From Ricinus communis (Eukaryota; Streptophyta; Magnoliopsida; Malpighiales; Euphorbiaceae), in the NCBI RefSeq assembly GCF_019578655.1, contig NC_063262.1, positions 627,582 to 691,581 of the forward strand: a stretch of DNA of 64,000 nucleotides. Direction: 5' to 3'. The first letter of the stretch is position 1; every line of letters starts with the position of its first letter. The translations under genes were made by a program, and so were the position numbers. The notes beneath the pieces are model-generated. The model saw only the letters and a list, made by a program, of their open reading frames with translations. It had not been told where the DNA came from and made no database searches. Below are positions 32,671 through 45,400 of the stretch, in pieces.

Positions 32671-33943
32671 AAGGTTCTTGTCTTCACGTCCACGATATCT
32701 AGTATTGCGCTTAACCAAGAAATTACATCACAGTTGCACAGATTTCTCAGCCGAACAGAGGAATATTTGCAATAAGCAATCTTACATTGTATACTTAGCA
32801 ATAGAAAAAGTTGAGCACAAGTCTTAGATAGATAGGAAGTAATGTCTCACTCGCTACTAATAATGATATAACCTCTTTGTTAGATCAAAAGAAAAAAAAT
32901 TGGGGTTAAAAGCCTCAAGTTTTTCCCTTTCCATCTTTAGACAATTGACATCGGTCTACTAGAAAAAAATGAACTTTCTTCTTTCACCTTCATTGACAGG
33001 TGGAAAAAAGCGGAGGGATCAAAAATTGGAACAGACTTCTAATATGAATAGAGCAACATATGGAAGTGGCACCATAGGAATGTCCACAGATACAGATGAT
33101 GAGTTTTTGGATCTTTAATAAGTGCCACTGCGAGAGGAATGAAGAAGGTAAAATAATCACTTCAACTGTGACTGCTGTCACTGTCGTAGCATCAGTTGAT
33201 TTGATTTTTATAGTTAGAGCATCTTGAACACGGTGTTGCAGGCAGGTTTATTGATGAATTTGTCGAGTTTCATAGTTTATTATTGGAATGTGGATGGAAA
33301 ATTGGACGTAAGTGATTTTTTCTTTAAAATTGTTTTTTAGGAAAGTAATTTATTTTCTATATTTTTTAGTTGTGATATTATCTAGTGTTTGGAATGTTGT
33401 GAAAAATATTATTTTCTGTTCGGTTAAAAAATTAAAAATATTTAAAATTCATTAGAATCTTTTATAATATCATTTTATGATAAAATACAAAAGATATTAC
33501 ACCCAAATAAGAAATTGAACATTATTTTGAATGATTATTTGTGAAAAATAGAACAATGAAAAATATTATAAAAATGAACAACTCTTTGTATTTTGTATAT
33601 ATGAATTCTGAGTTATTTATAAGAAGGCGATCGGTATATATACATGAATTGTTTAATTGTGAATTGTATTCTAACAGTTCCGTGACGACTCTTTCTGCTT
33701 AACGACTCTTGTGCAGCTTTGAGACATCAGCTTCTGACTTTCTCCTTTCTTCAACACCATCCGGTGATTCGCAGTTTAATATATTTTTCTTTGGCAAAAG
33801 AAAAAAAGAAATCTTCGATGATCAGAGTAGTTTATTTGACTTTTAACAATGAAATCTTTAAGATGAAGCGGAACAACGATAAAGATATGAATATTTGCTA
33901 TAAAGTTAAGATTGTAACGTGAAGTCTAAAGTCAAATTCGAAC
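32671..33943. other. Intergenic between two TNL remnants
   Basis: Apart from the probable last TNL exon at 32999-33118, it holds AT-rich DNA and, from about 33650, the likely 5' flank of the next TNL pseudogene. No other gene is seen. Confidence 0.5.
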
Positions 33944-36900
33944 ATGGCTTCCTCTTCCAACACAAAGTGGAATTGAGATGTGTTCTTGAGTTTCAGAGGT
34001 GGCGACACCTCTATTCTGCTTTGTGTCGGGATGGAATCCATACATTCTTAGACCAGGACAAGATCGACTTCGGCGAAAATATCGGACCCGCATGCCTTAA
34101 AGGAAACCGAGAATCAAGATTTTCTTTACTTATTCTATCCAAAGATTATGCCTTTTCCCCTTGGTGTCTTGAAGAGCTTCACTATATCCTACAATTTAAA
34201 CCACCTCATCAAATCTATCCTATCTTTTATGATATTAATCAATCTGATGTTCAAAACGTCAGTGGAAGCTGTGGAAATGCATTTTTGGAGCATGAAAAGC
34301 GTTTCGACCAAGATGTCCTTATGATGTGTTCAGAAAGTTTCTCACTTGAAGGGTCTTAATTTACAAAACCACTTAGATGGGTAAGCTCTCTGCCAATCAT
34401 TTCATTATATTTGTTACCTGTATACACTGTGTGAATGATGTTACATGTTTGATCAATTGTCTCGCTGAACTTTGGATACTCTTTTCCCTTGCTTAAAAAT
34501 GACTTCTTTTGGCTAAGAAATTCTACTGGAGCACCCTCCTTCACAGCTAGACTTCTGCAAGTGAATTTTGCATATAAAAAAAGAAATTTTGCATTGGACA
34601 GACACAGAATGGAGACCTCAAGTTTAACTTGTGTAGTTGAACTGATAGTCTGATAATGTCCTCAGTAATAAGTAATGACCCAATTAGTGGAAACTAACAT
34701 CTGTGTGAACACTGAAAAAGTTACTATTATGATGATGCAACAGCTCGCCATCCATCAGATCTCCTGACCCACTTGAATTCTGATCAAGTTCAGTGGTTTA
34801 CTGGTTACTGGGTTGGTTCTTGGGTTTTACCAAATTTTCTTAAAACAGGATCTGACAAGCTGAAAGCCCAGCTACTGGTTCAGTTCTTAGTCCAACTGCC
34901 GAAGGTTGTCCATGTTTTAAAACCTAAATTAATACTATATTCGTTGTCAAAAGTATGTTTGGCATTTTACATTTTAATTTCATGTAATATATTGAATGTT
35001 ATCGAGTCTATTATTTTCCAAGGGCATTCATATTTATTTTCTTCTAGTTCCAGACAATAGTGTTGATATTTATAGAGAGATTCCTAATCACAATTGCTAA
35101 CAGATATAGGAAAGCTAGAATCAACTCGGTTTCCATCAACAAGATGTGCAACTTTTGCATTTTCTTGTATTTGTTATTGTAGAAATGTGTGTATTTTGGT
35201 TTAACTCTGAAATGCAACTTAGTTTAAATTGCAGGTATGAGGTAAAAGATATTAACTATATTGTTAAGGAGATCTCACAAAGACTGAATCAAATGTCACT
35301 GAGTTTTTCCATTCAGCCTGTTGGTTTAAATTCTCGTGCAAATGAAATGATTTCATTGATTGCTCATGAAATGGAAGACATTCGCTAATTGGGATTTATG
35401 GAATGGTGGGTATAGGTAAGACCACTATTGCTAAGGAGGTTTACAATAGGATAATCCACAAATTTGAAAGTATATGCTTCCTTGAAAATGTTAAAGGAGT
35501 TATCTGTTTCCAAGGGTATAGGCTACCTACATAGGCAACTTCTCATTGCGACCCTAAAAAGAAAACATGAAAAGATAAATAATGTTGATAGAGAATTGAA
35601 TGTGATAATAGAAAGACTACGTCACAGACGAGTTCTCCCTGTGTTGGATGATGTTGATAAACTGGTTCAACTAAATAAAATTCTTGGAAAACGTGATTGG
35701 CTTTTCCCAGGAAGTAGAGTGATTATAACAACTAGGATTAAGGATTTCTTACAACCACCTGAGTTGTATTGGCAATATGAAGTTAAGGAATTGGGTTATG
35801 GCAATTCTCTTCAGCTACTAAATTTACATGCCTTTGACAAGAGCCGTACTCTAGAAGATTACACAGAGTGTGCAGAAAAAGTGGTATACCATGCCGGGGG
35901 AAACCCATTGGCTCTTGAAGTTTTGGGTTCCTCTGTGTAGTCAGAATGTTGATGCATGGAATAGTAGATGGGAGAAATTGAAAGTGATCAGTAAAGAAGA
36001 TATTTACAGCAAATCAAAAATATGTTGTGATTCTCTTGATGACACTGAAAAGTTTATATTTCTTGATATTGCATGTTTTTCATTGGTTATAATAAGGACT
36101 ATGTAATGAGCATACTGGAAGATTGCCATTTCTTCCCAACTGATGGAATGAATACACTCATAAGGAGATGCCTCGTAAAAATTAGTTCTGATAATAAGTT
36201 GGTGATGCACAATTTGATTCGGGACATGGGGAGAGAAATTGTTCGATGACAGCATCTTATAGATCCTGGGGAGCGCAGTAGATTATGGCACCATGAAGAT
36301 GTAATTGATGTATTAACAGATAAAAGGTCAAAGTGAGTTTTTTCTGTTGGTCTAAAGTCAAAGCATAGATCTTAAAGCAGCAAATTCATTTAAAAAATTG
36401 GCACGTAAAAGTTCTGTTTATTTTGAATTTATTGTTTTTGTACCCTCTGATGGATTTCTCTCTTTCTTCAAAAAATTTCAGTTTTCCTTTTAATTATGCA
36501 TGGTGCACACATATATAGACCTGCTTCTCTTCACTAACAGGAGTGATCGTCTTTGTCAGGGCACAAAAGCAGTTGAAGGCCTTGTTCTAAACATGCCACG
36601 ATTGAAACACTCATGGAGTGCAAAGGCATTCAAAGAGATGAAAATGCTAAGACTGCTCCAGCTCAACTATGTAAGCCTTACAGGGAGCTATGAACTATGT
36701 AAGCCATGCATAATCTAATTGCTCTTGATATGCGCCACAGTAATCTAGAAAAGTTTTCTGAGGGAGGAAAGGTATGTTGCAGTATCTTTTTATTTGCTAG
36801 GAAAAAGTTGTTTACTTTGCAGATATTATAATTATACTTTCCTTTTTTCGCTTTCAGTCTTTAAGGAAGCTGAAATTCCTAACCTTAGTCACTCTCGTGA

Positions 36901-37985
36901 ACTTATGGAGACCCCTGACTTTGAAGATTGCCCCAGCCTTGAGAAATTGATTGTCAAAGATTGGAAAGGGTTCACAACTCCATCAGACTTCTTAGTAATC
37001 TTAATTTCCTGAATATGCAAGACTGCAAGAACCTTAAGAATCTTCCAGGAAGCATTGGTGATCTAGTATCACTAAGCTTAACCTGTCAGGCTGCTCACAA
37101 CTTGAAGAATTGCCAATGTCCATTGCCCTTCTAGCTCGCCTTATTTTCTTGAATTTGCAAGGGTGTGAGAACCTTAAGATTCTTCCAGAAAGCATTGGTG
37201 ATATGAAAGCACTTCAGGAGCTGAACATATTGGGCTGCTCTAAATTTGAGGAACTTCCAGAATCCATTGGACTTCTGACTCACATTGTAATCCTGAATTT
37301 GCAAGACTGTGAGAACCTTAAGCATCTTCCAGGAAGCATTGGTGATCTAAAATCACTCGAGAAGCTAAATATGTCAGGTTGCTCAAAACTAGAGGAGTTG
37401 TCAGAGTCCATTGAATTTCTCACTTGCCTTCATCTCTGGAATCTGCAAGATTGCAAGAACCTGAACAATCCTCCTGCAAGTATTTGTTCTCAACATGTCT
37501 GGCTGCTCAAAAGTTGAGGAATTGCTTAATGTCAATGGAACTACAATACATGGGCTGCCATAGACTGCTGGAAATCTGAGACAAGTGGAAAGTTTGTTTT
37601 TGCAGGGATGTCACCTTACCTCTCAGCTTTCTGTCTTCTCAGCTGAACACTGTTAGCCTTTCCAAACTCCAAAATAGAAACAACAATCTGACAGGATATG
37701 TAGCCCTCAGGTATGAACTTCTCTTCCCTCTTTTGTAATTTACTATCTATCTAGCTCTACCTCTCTTTCATGGAAGTATTTTATTTGAACAGGTTCTTTC
37801 CGATGGAGAGGGTCTTTGACAGCATTTCTGTACCTGGAAGTGAGATTCCAGATTTGTTCAGCCATCAAAGTGAATACGACGCTATATCCCTCCAAGTAAC
37901 ACCTCTAGTTAATGAAGGTTCTAAGAGCATGTGCATTGCCACATGCACAGTTTGTCTACATAGTGGCATGGAAGGCATTGATTAA
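33944..37985 (+). pseudogene. TIR-NBS-LRR (TNL) resistance gene, inactivated
   Basis: All parts of a TNL gene are present in order, with many lesions. The start MASSSNTKWN is followed by TGA (33974-33976) and then DVFLSFRGGDT; a small deletion shifts the frame before HLYSALCRDGIHTFLDQDK and CLEELHYILQ (TIR, to 34359). The NB-ARC exon (35236 on) has a P-loop GMVGIGKTT at 35400-35426 in a frame different from the preceding EMEDIR-stop, kinase-2 LPVLDDVD, RNBS-B GSRVIITTR, and GLPL-type GGNPLALEVLG followed by TAG. The MHD motif region (MHNLIRDMGREIV) lies near 36205 in yet another frame. LRRs of the LNLQDCENLKILPESIG / LNMSGCSKLEELPESI type occur at 37080-37517, and the C-JID end at 37797-37985 (SVPGSEIPDLFSHQSEYDAI). 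Intact, the family senses pathogen effectors. Confidence 0.9.
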
Positions 37986-38451
37986 CTGGAGCTGACATGG
38001 GTTATGGAATTGGAGTAAATTGGTTGGGCTACTCATTGCTTTGATTACGTTACATATTCTTTATTTTTATTTCCTTGTATTATTGTTGGCAAGCAGACCA
38101 ATTTGTATCATTGAATAAGATATGGTGAATTTATTTTTTATTTTATTTCTTTTCTTGTTTTTGTCGGTCCAAATTTCAGCAAAAAAATAAAAATAAAAAT
38201 AAAAATACAAGTTTAGGAATTTGTTAGAGTGTTCTAATCGGACCCAGATTCCATTTCTTTTTCTTTATCAAATATAATTCATCTATTACTTATCATATTT
38301 TCTTTTTCACAGTCTATTTTGGTCCCACCGACCTTGTTTCTCGTGTATTCAAGAAACGGCAGCGTTCTTGATGCATTATATACGCTGATGTTGTAGTGGC
38401 CTTTCTTGCATGCAAAGAAACTTTTAACAGAGAAAGACACCCCGCAGAAGA
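37986..38451. other. Intergenic, TIC20 promoter side
   Basis: 3' flank of the TNL pseudogene and 5' flank of TIC20-IV; no gene is seen. Confidence 0.5.
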
Positions 38452-40502
38452 ATGCCCGCCATTGCTGTTAGGGCGGCTACGGCTGCCACCACCTCTCGCC
38501 ACGCACTTAAACCCACTTCCCTTATCAGTCCCGCCGTCGTCGCTGCCCTTGCTGCTCACCGGTATATTTTCTTCCTTTTCTAATTTTCTTTTTTTTTTTT
38601 GTTTTATGAAAACAAAAGGAATCGAGTAATGTTGCGATTTTTTTTTTTATTGAAGTAATTTAGTTTGAAGGGTTTGGGACATTAAATCAAATCAAAAAAG
38701 TATTTCTTTTACGCTCTTGTATTCGAGGGACTGTCTATTAAAATAAGGATGTTCAGACGTATGAAATTTGGAAAGAAAAATTGAACTTTTTGTGATGTGT
38801 TAATTTAAAAGTTTACCTCTTTTTAGAATTGAATTACTTGTTTGTTGGGAAGTTTTACAATCAGTTAAAAGACTCATCAATCCAATTATTTCGCGATGAT
38901 ACTAGTGCAATTACATTTAACCATTACTAGATAATAATTTCATAAAATAGAGGATTTAGCACTTCAACTTAAGTGGTTTCTAAGCGTCAATTAATCTAAT
39001 TTGTATAAATTTTTTCTGATTGATAAAAAAAACAACAAAGTAGATAGGTGGATATATTAATTTTTCCCATTTATTTGTTTGTTTCTCAATTATTCTGCTT
39101 GTGCTGGTTTATATATGTGCCTGTGATGTTGTCAATGACTACCAGGTATAAGGGTGTGATTGTGGATGGATGCACCAAGATCTTAGCATGTAAGCCCTCA
39201 TCAAGCAACAGCTCAACTGTTGGCTTTGAATCTAATTCTCCCTTCTTGCCTCGGTTGTCACTAAGCAGAACTTCACAAGGATATAATCAGCCTCTGCATG
39301 CCTCTTCTTCTAAAGGTTACTATCTTTTCTTGTCTTTTATATTTCTTTGAACGAGTATTCGGTTAGCAATTAATCCATGAGGCTGTTGTTTGATGTTAAT
39401 TTATTGAATTTTGCTTCTAGAAAATAGTATGAGTTCTAATTTTGGTTTGGAATGAGGTTGCTATTAACAGCAAAAGATGATATTCTGTTATACAAAGGAA
39501 GCGGGTTTTAGCTCCTCCCTTTGCTTCATGCTCTATAAGCAAAAGCTGCATTGTAGACAGGGTGGTTGGGATTTCTAACATATTCTAATGATCATAATCA
39601 ACTAGAATTCTTGTTCTTCTTCATGTCAATACAAAGTCTTTTATATCTTGTAGGAATGTGATATGCCTTGATTGTTCTTGCATCTTAAACAATGCTAGTA
39701 GTTGGAACTCGATTATAAAGATAAATGATATCAAATTTCTGTTCTCATTAGATTTGATGTTTCATGAATGGAACATGCTCTCATATCATTAAATGAATTA
39801 TGCTTTGGAATGTTGGATTTCATAGTAACAATCCCATTGCACTTGGCAGAAAAGAAATTCTCACACCTTTCTGCTGCATCAACCTCCCTTTTTGGAGATC
39901 AAAATAATGTCTTGCATGGAATCCCAAGGCTACCTACTAGGCGAAGATCCCCAGAGCTTCCTAGAGCATACAAGAGTGATTTTTTCAGGTTGCCCTTCCC
40001 AGTATTAGCTGAGAAGCCAGAATGGTGGTGGAGAACATTGGCATGTCTCCCCTATTTGATTTCTCTGTATATGTCAGATACGGGGAATTTTATCCAACCC
40101 TTCCTAGAACATTACGACTACTTTGGTTTGGTATATTTCGTCCCTGGAGCTGTCTCAAGATTACCAGCTTATTTCCCTATGGTGTACTACTACATTGCGC
40201 TTCTTGGAGTTGTGAAGAACAAACAGGTTCCCCACTTCTTTAGGTTCCATCTCATGATGGGGATGTTGTTGGAAACAGCGCTGCAGGTGGTATGGTACAC
40301 AAGCAACTTTTTTCCTCTCATTCACTTCAATGGTACGTACGGGATGTATTATTGGGCAGGCGTGGGATTTGCATACATTTTGATTCTATTGCAGTGTGTA
40401 CGGTGTGCTCTTGCTGGCGGGTATGCTCAAATGCCTTTAATTAGCGATGCTGCCTTAGTTCATACCATGTTTAATATAGGAGGTTTCCAACGGCCTTTCT
40501 AG
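38452..40502 (+). CDS. TIC20-IV: TIC20-IV, chloroplast inner envelope import channel component
   Basis: Three exons (38452-38561, 39146-39315, 39850-40502) code 310 residues. The N-terminus (MPAIAVRAATAATTSRHALK) and the Ser-rich second exon form the transit peptide. The Tic20 domain follows: FFRLPFPVLAEKPEWWWRTL, then four hydrophobic spans around LACLPYLISLYMS, YFPMVYYYIALLGVV, FHLMMGMLLETALQVVW and YYWAGVGFAYILILLQCVRC. The segment VVWYTSNFFPLIHFNGTYG and the end HTMFNIGGFQRPF fit the TIC20-IV type better than TIC20-I. Tic20 proteins form part of the protein-conducting channel of the inner envelope. Confidence 0.93.
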
Positions 40503-42457
40503 AAAGTCCTGATGATTGGATTTCTGTACACATTGGTTTAAATACATCGAGATTCAGGAAGCAGTACTGTTGACATCTTGAGCAAGCAGGATGAGGGGAA
40601 AACAAGAAGGGGAGGATTCAGTCTAGAGGGCTAAGTTGTATGTTATTCCGCCTAATTGAGAGAACGTTGATAGTATTATGTTGTGACAGAATGATACAGA
40701 TATCAGATTTCGGTTGTCTACTTCTGTGCACCTTAATTATATGTTGTTTTTAGGACACTTCTGAGCACATCGTATAGTTTGCTTTAATGCTCTTGGAGTT
40801 ATAAAATATCTAAGAACGAATCCAACCGTTTTATTCTAGAACTTGAAAGGACGTAGTTCTAAGGAAAACGTACACTTTTATCACCATAGTGTCTGCCCTT
40901 CTTTGCCATGTTTTAGAGCTGCAAGGGGGGAGTCTCACGTGACTCGCTATCTAACTGGGTGGTAAATGGTCAAATTAAATTTATGACGATGTCCGAGTCC
41001 TTTGTTATCAATTGTCAGTGAGAAATGACAACTCTGCCTGCAAAATTTGTCACTAACTGCGTTCATGGGCGTATACGAATGTGCTATAGAACATACGCAT
41101 GGAATTTTAGAATTTAGTTACTGGGCTCCTTTATGTTCTAAAAAATAATGCTATGTAGTTGAAACTAGACAAGAACATGTGAACGTATGCCTAGGAAAGG
41201 AGGGTCTCATTTATCTTGCTTTCTTTTTATTTCCTTAAAAGGAAGAGACAGAAGAAGAAAGAAGGAAGGAAGTTTGGCACGTAGATTGTCTCTCTGAGGT
41301 ACAACAGGCAACGGAAAGCCAGGAACTCGGCTTTGTGTTAGAGATAGTGAGATATGCCCTCAAAAAACAGTCCTCGAAGCTCAAAATAGGTGTTAAGAGG
41401 TAACAAGTCAGTGAGACAGCATAGAACTGAGAAGAAATTGGAGGCAGGATGGGATAAGATAAATTGTGATGCATCATCCTTCTTGGCCAAGTTTGCACTG
41501 TGCTTTGAGTGCTGCAAAGCAAAAGTTGAAATGAGCTTTTAGTAGTTATTTGGAGTTAGTATTTTGTATCAGTATTCTCGTGTAAGGTTCAACTGCTAGT
41601 TTGAGCTGCCCAATAACACTTTTTCTTTCTTCTCCTTCTTCTAAGTCGATGCCTAATGACTGTGCAACCAATTTTCTCACTGGTAGTGAGTGGTATTTGG
41701 TATTTGATTGTTCACCAAACAATCATGTCCCTAATTGACTTGTCTTTCTTTTTCAATCATGCCATATCAGGAGTAAGTGGTGTCTTCATCTACCAATTAC
41801 TATTTTAGTAGTTAATTATATTAAAATATAAATCTCTCTCAACTTTTAGTTTGACAAGTCAACAATTGAATTTCACTCCCAAGCGAAGTAATTTATGGTA
41901 ACCCTTTTCACTGAATAAATAGATTGCAAATGTTTCCATTAAGATCAAAGCCACTCCCTCAGCATCAACATCAAGCAGAATAATAAAAAAATCAAAAAGA
42001 CCACTAATCATTTTAATAAAAAAATATATAAATATTATATAAAAGAATTACAAAACCACAAATCCAAACCCTCCACCTCTCTGATCTTCTCTCTCTCTCC
42101 TTTTTCAGTGTCTGTATCTGTCTCTCTGTCAACTATCATAACTGTCTCTCAAAGAAAAAGAAGAAGAAGAAGAAAAAAAAGATAGAGAGAATAGAGAAAA
42201 CCTACTTGCTTCACTTGTACATTTTACTCCCCACAGTTAACTCCAAAAGGCCATAAGCAAAACTCATAACAATCCAAATCTAGAGAAACCCTAACTCAAA
42301 ACATACACCTGTTTTCGACTTCCTTCTGATCTGTGCTGGGAATTGACAACTTTGGCTTGAAAAGCCACAATTGCGAGTCCGACTCCACGAGAAAAGTTTT
42401 TACCTTTTCTGTAAACAAACAGAAAGCTGGAATCTTTTGAGAAACTGTGATTTAAAA
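40503..42457. other. Intergenic and 5' UTR of the GAUT gene
   Basis: The TIC20 3' UTR is followed by about 1.3 kb without a supportable gene; a 95-codon minus frame at 41235-41522 has no recognisable domain. The last 350 bp are rich in CT, then in AAG repeats (42160-42180), and look like a GAUT promoter and 5' UTR. Confidence 0.5.
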
Positions 42458-45400
42458 ATGAGGGGGAGACCGAAGGATTTTCGACGGCCGGTGAGGCGGC
42501 GGCTATCGAATGTGGTGTGGTGGACACTCTGTGGGATAGTGGTTTTGCTCTTTATAGTAATTTTTAGTAAAGAGGGTCAGATTGAATCCAGACCCTCCAC
42601 CAATAAGGTGAATTTCTCTTCTTTATTTCTCTTTTTTTTCCTCCCATTTGCTTTCTCTCTCTTCCTTTTTTTGGGTTTCAATTGGATGCTTGTGCTTTGT
42701 TTGGTTGCTGAGAAAATGTGACTAAAAGGAGCAAATTAAAGTTATGAGCTGAGTGGGTTTATAGACACTTGATGGGTTTTTGGTATTGCTGTTGGAGCTT
42801 AAGGAGATTGAGATTTATTTTTGTCAGAATTGTAGCACTATTATGACTAGATACTTACTTTACTAGCTGATATTATTGAGATATTGAGTTTATCTTAAAG
42901 TCTAGAGTGCAACTGTTGTTTGATCTGTGATCTAGCTTGAGCTAGGTGGAGATGCTATATCACAAAAAGATCTAAGATTACATCGGCAAGTACATACATG
43001 CAATTCATCTGAATCACAAATTTGTAAATTGATCTGTTTACCTGAAAACTTTGTTCTTAGAGTACTATATGCTTTCCATTATTTACCTACTTCTCACAGG
43101 GTAGGGTTTAATTTTTCTTTAATAATTTAATTTGATTTTATTTCGCTCGCTTGTTTAGATTCACAGGGTTTTTATGATTTAGGCTGTGGACTTGTTTTAG
43201 TATGTCCTTTTTATAGTTTGAATTTCAGCAGTTAATGCTTCATGTATAAGGTTGCATATATTGTATACAAATTGGGTCTGTAATTAGAGACGTTGAAGTT
43301 CTGAGAAGCTGAAACAAATACCTCCTATTTGCATGTTTTAGAGTATCTTTTTATGAGAATATGAGAGGTTAGGATGTTTGGATAAATTATATATGGAGGA
43401 TGTGATAAAGCATAGTGAAGTGAGAGCAGAATGAGTGTTCGGATCTGGACTGTTTTATTGAATATGCTGAATAAATTGAAGATAGTTTTTGGTGATGCTT
43501 GGATTGCAAGTTAGCAATAGTAAGAGAAGAATATATAAAATCCTGGAAGGTGCATTGGAGCAAAGGAGCCATTGATTCAAAAGAGGTTTCGTTTTTATAT
43601 ATGCTATATTGAGATCAGGTTTTGCTGGAAATACAAGTTTCTAAAATCGTGAAGATGGTAATAGATGATGCTTAGATATATGCATTTGTTAGGAGAGGAC
43701 ATGAGGTTCATTCATCTTATGTTCACAAGTGCATGTTTCAAAGAGATAAATTTATTCAATTTCTAAAGTTAGATTTTGCTGAGAGAGTATATTGCAAAAG
43801 GAGCAGCTATTGTAAATATTTTATTTAGAGAATTATGGGTGACTTCTGAAACATATGTACGTGGATTAAAAGAGAAGCAAAAGAGTCTTTGGCTTAACAT
43901 GATTGTATCTATTTCTAGGTCCAGGGGCAGAGAGAGTATATACTTGACAAGTTCAAGGAGAGTGTTAATGACTCGAGTAGATCTTTATAAAAGGTTATTC
44001 TTCTTTTTTTCCCTCTCTATTTCAAGCAATAGGAATTGTAAGAAAGAATATGTTACTCTCTACTTGTAGAGTCACGAGAGATGCTAATTTGAAGAGAAAA
44101 CAATTATGAAAGCTCATTTTTAGCTTGTGCTTTATTGATATAATTTGAGGTTTATGTGAACTGCCATCCGTTCATTAGATCACAGAATTGCTAAGAAAAT
44201 TAGGTATTTGCAGCTTATTTTGCTGCTAGTTATATCCAATCATTGACAATCAGTGAAATATTCCTGATTTGTTATACTTTAGTGGAACAAGTGGGTACTG
44301 GCATTTTTGCTACGTTATATTTTAAACTTAAATTATCAGGAGTGAAGGCATTTGCTTAGATGTATATATGTTAGGTATTATTTTTCACTTAACTTTATGT
44401 TATTAACTCATTGTCTGATGACTGCAAGCATTTGCAGGCATTTAGTTGGGTCACTCGCGTTTGCGAGTTTTTAATTTTTATTTTCATTAATCAGTATTGT
44501 ATTTTTGTTAAACTATTTAGAAAGAATGATACTGTTCTGTTGTAGTTGCTTTAGTAATCCAGTAAACCCCAGTATTAGCCAGGTTGTGTTTGATGCCTGC
44601 CATGAAATTCTTCATCCATCTGAATGAAGGACCGCACATTTTACTCTGAGATTTGTAACAGCTGTTCACTGCATTTTATGCACTGCTGTCTCCTTTAGGT
44701 AGCTTCAAAGTATTGCTATAAGCATTACCTGTAAGGATTGAGGCACAAGTTAAGTCTCTTTCAGCCGTAGTTTATTTTTCTCACAAGAAATGGTAGGCAC
44801 TATGGCCCATGATTTCTGATTATGCTAGACTGATAATAGCCAGGGGAAAATATGATATTTCTGTTGTGTGTTTTCTTTTTTTTTTCTTTTTCCTCAACAT
44901 GATAGGATCATTGTAATGAAACCTGGAAAGAAATTTATATTGAAGGCAGACTGACATTGTAGTTGAACGCATCACTTTGCATTGTAGCTCAATTATAACT
45001 CACATAGGTTACACAAAGTGGCAAGTTTTTCTCATTGATGGCAGGACAGCATTTAAATTTTATTAGCATTTGATTGCCTTCATATAGATCACCTCAGCAC
45101 TTTAAATTTATTTTGCTTCTTTTATTTGAGTATATAACTGTGTTTAAAAGATTATTTGACTGCTGACTTTACATTGTCTTGACATATTTTCCATGATATG
45201 AAGACATGATCTATACTGTAGTTTGTTATTGTCCTGGTTCTGTGTGGCATCAGTGTCCTGCTGGGAGGACACTGGAGACATGGACGAACTTTGGTGAATG
45301 TTTCCTATTTGTCGTAGTGATAATAATGCTATTGCAACATTTTTCCTTCTATTTTCTTCTGTTAGCTTATCTCTTGAGAAAAACTAAGATCAGTGCTTAT

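Larger units (their letters stand above)
27130..33118 (+). pseudogene. 3' remnant of a TNL resistance gene, split by a copia element
   Basis: From 27130 the DNA resembles the last LRR exon of a TIR-NBS-LRR gene, interrupted by stops. At 27204-27500 it reads DCSSLESINLKNF, then IAGFFNLEPIRADVAEK. A donor and acceptor near 27412 and 27497 are followed by TYSIFQPGGEIPSWFSH (across a frame change), the hallmark of the post-LRR C-JID domain. The last part before the insertion is a CGVHPLCQPADQV-like tail. The copia element at 27971-32619 lies between DQVSQS and DVNINEF; the host frame resumes exactly after the target duplication and stops at 32670. A final exon (about 32999-33118: GKKRRDQKLEQTSN to DDEFLDL) seems to follow. 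No TIR or NB-ARC exon of this copy is in the window. Confidence 0.7.

Noticed and set aside
41235..41522. 95-codon minus-strand frame
   Set aside because: No homology recognised, no splice or promoter context, and a composition expected from a purine-rich plus strand.
42371..42457. Longer N-terminus for the GAUT protein
   Set aside because: The upstream in-frame codon is TTG; the ATG at 42458 gives the conserved basic GAUT N-terminus.
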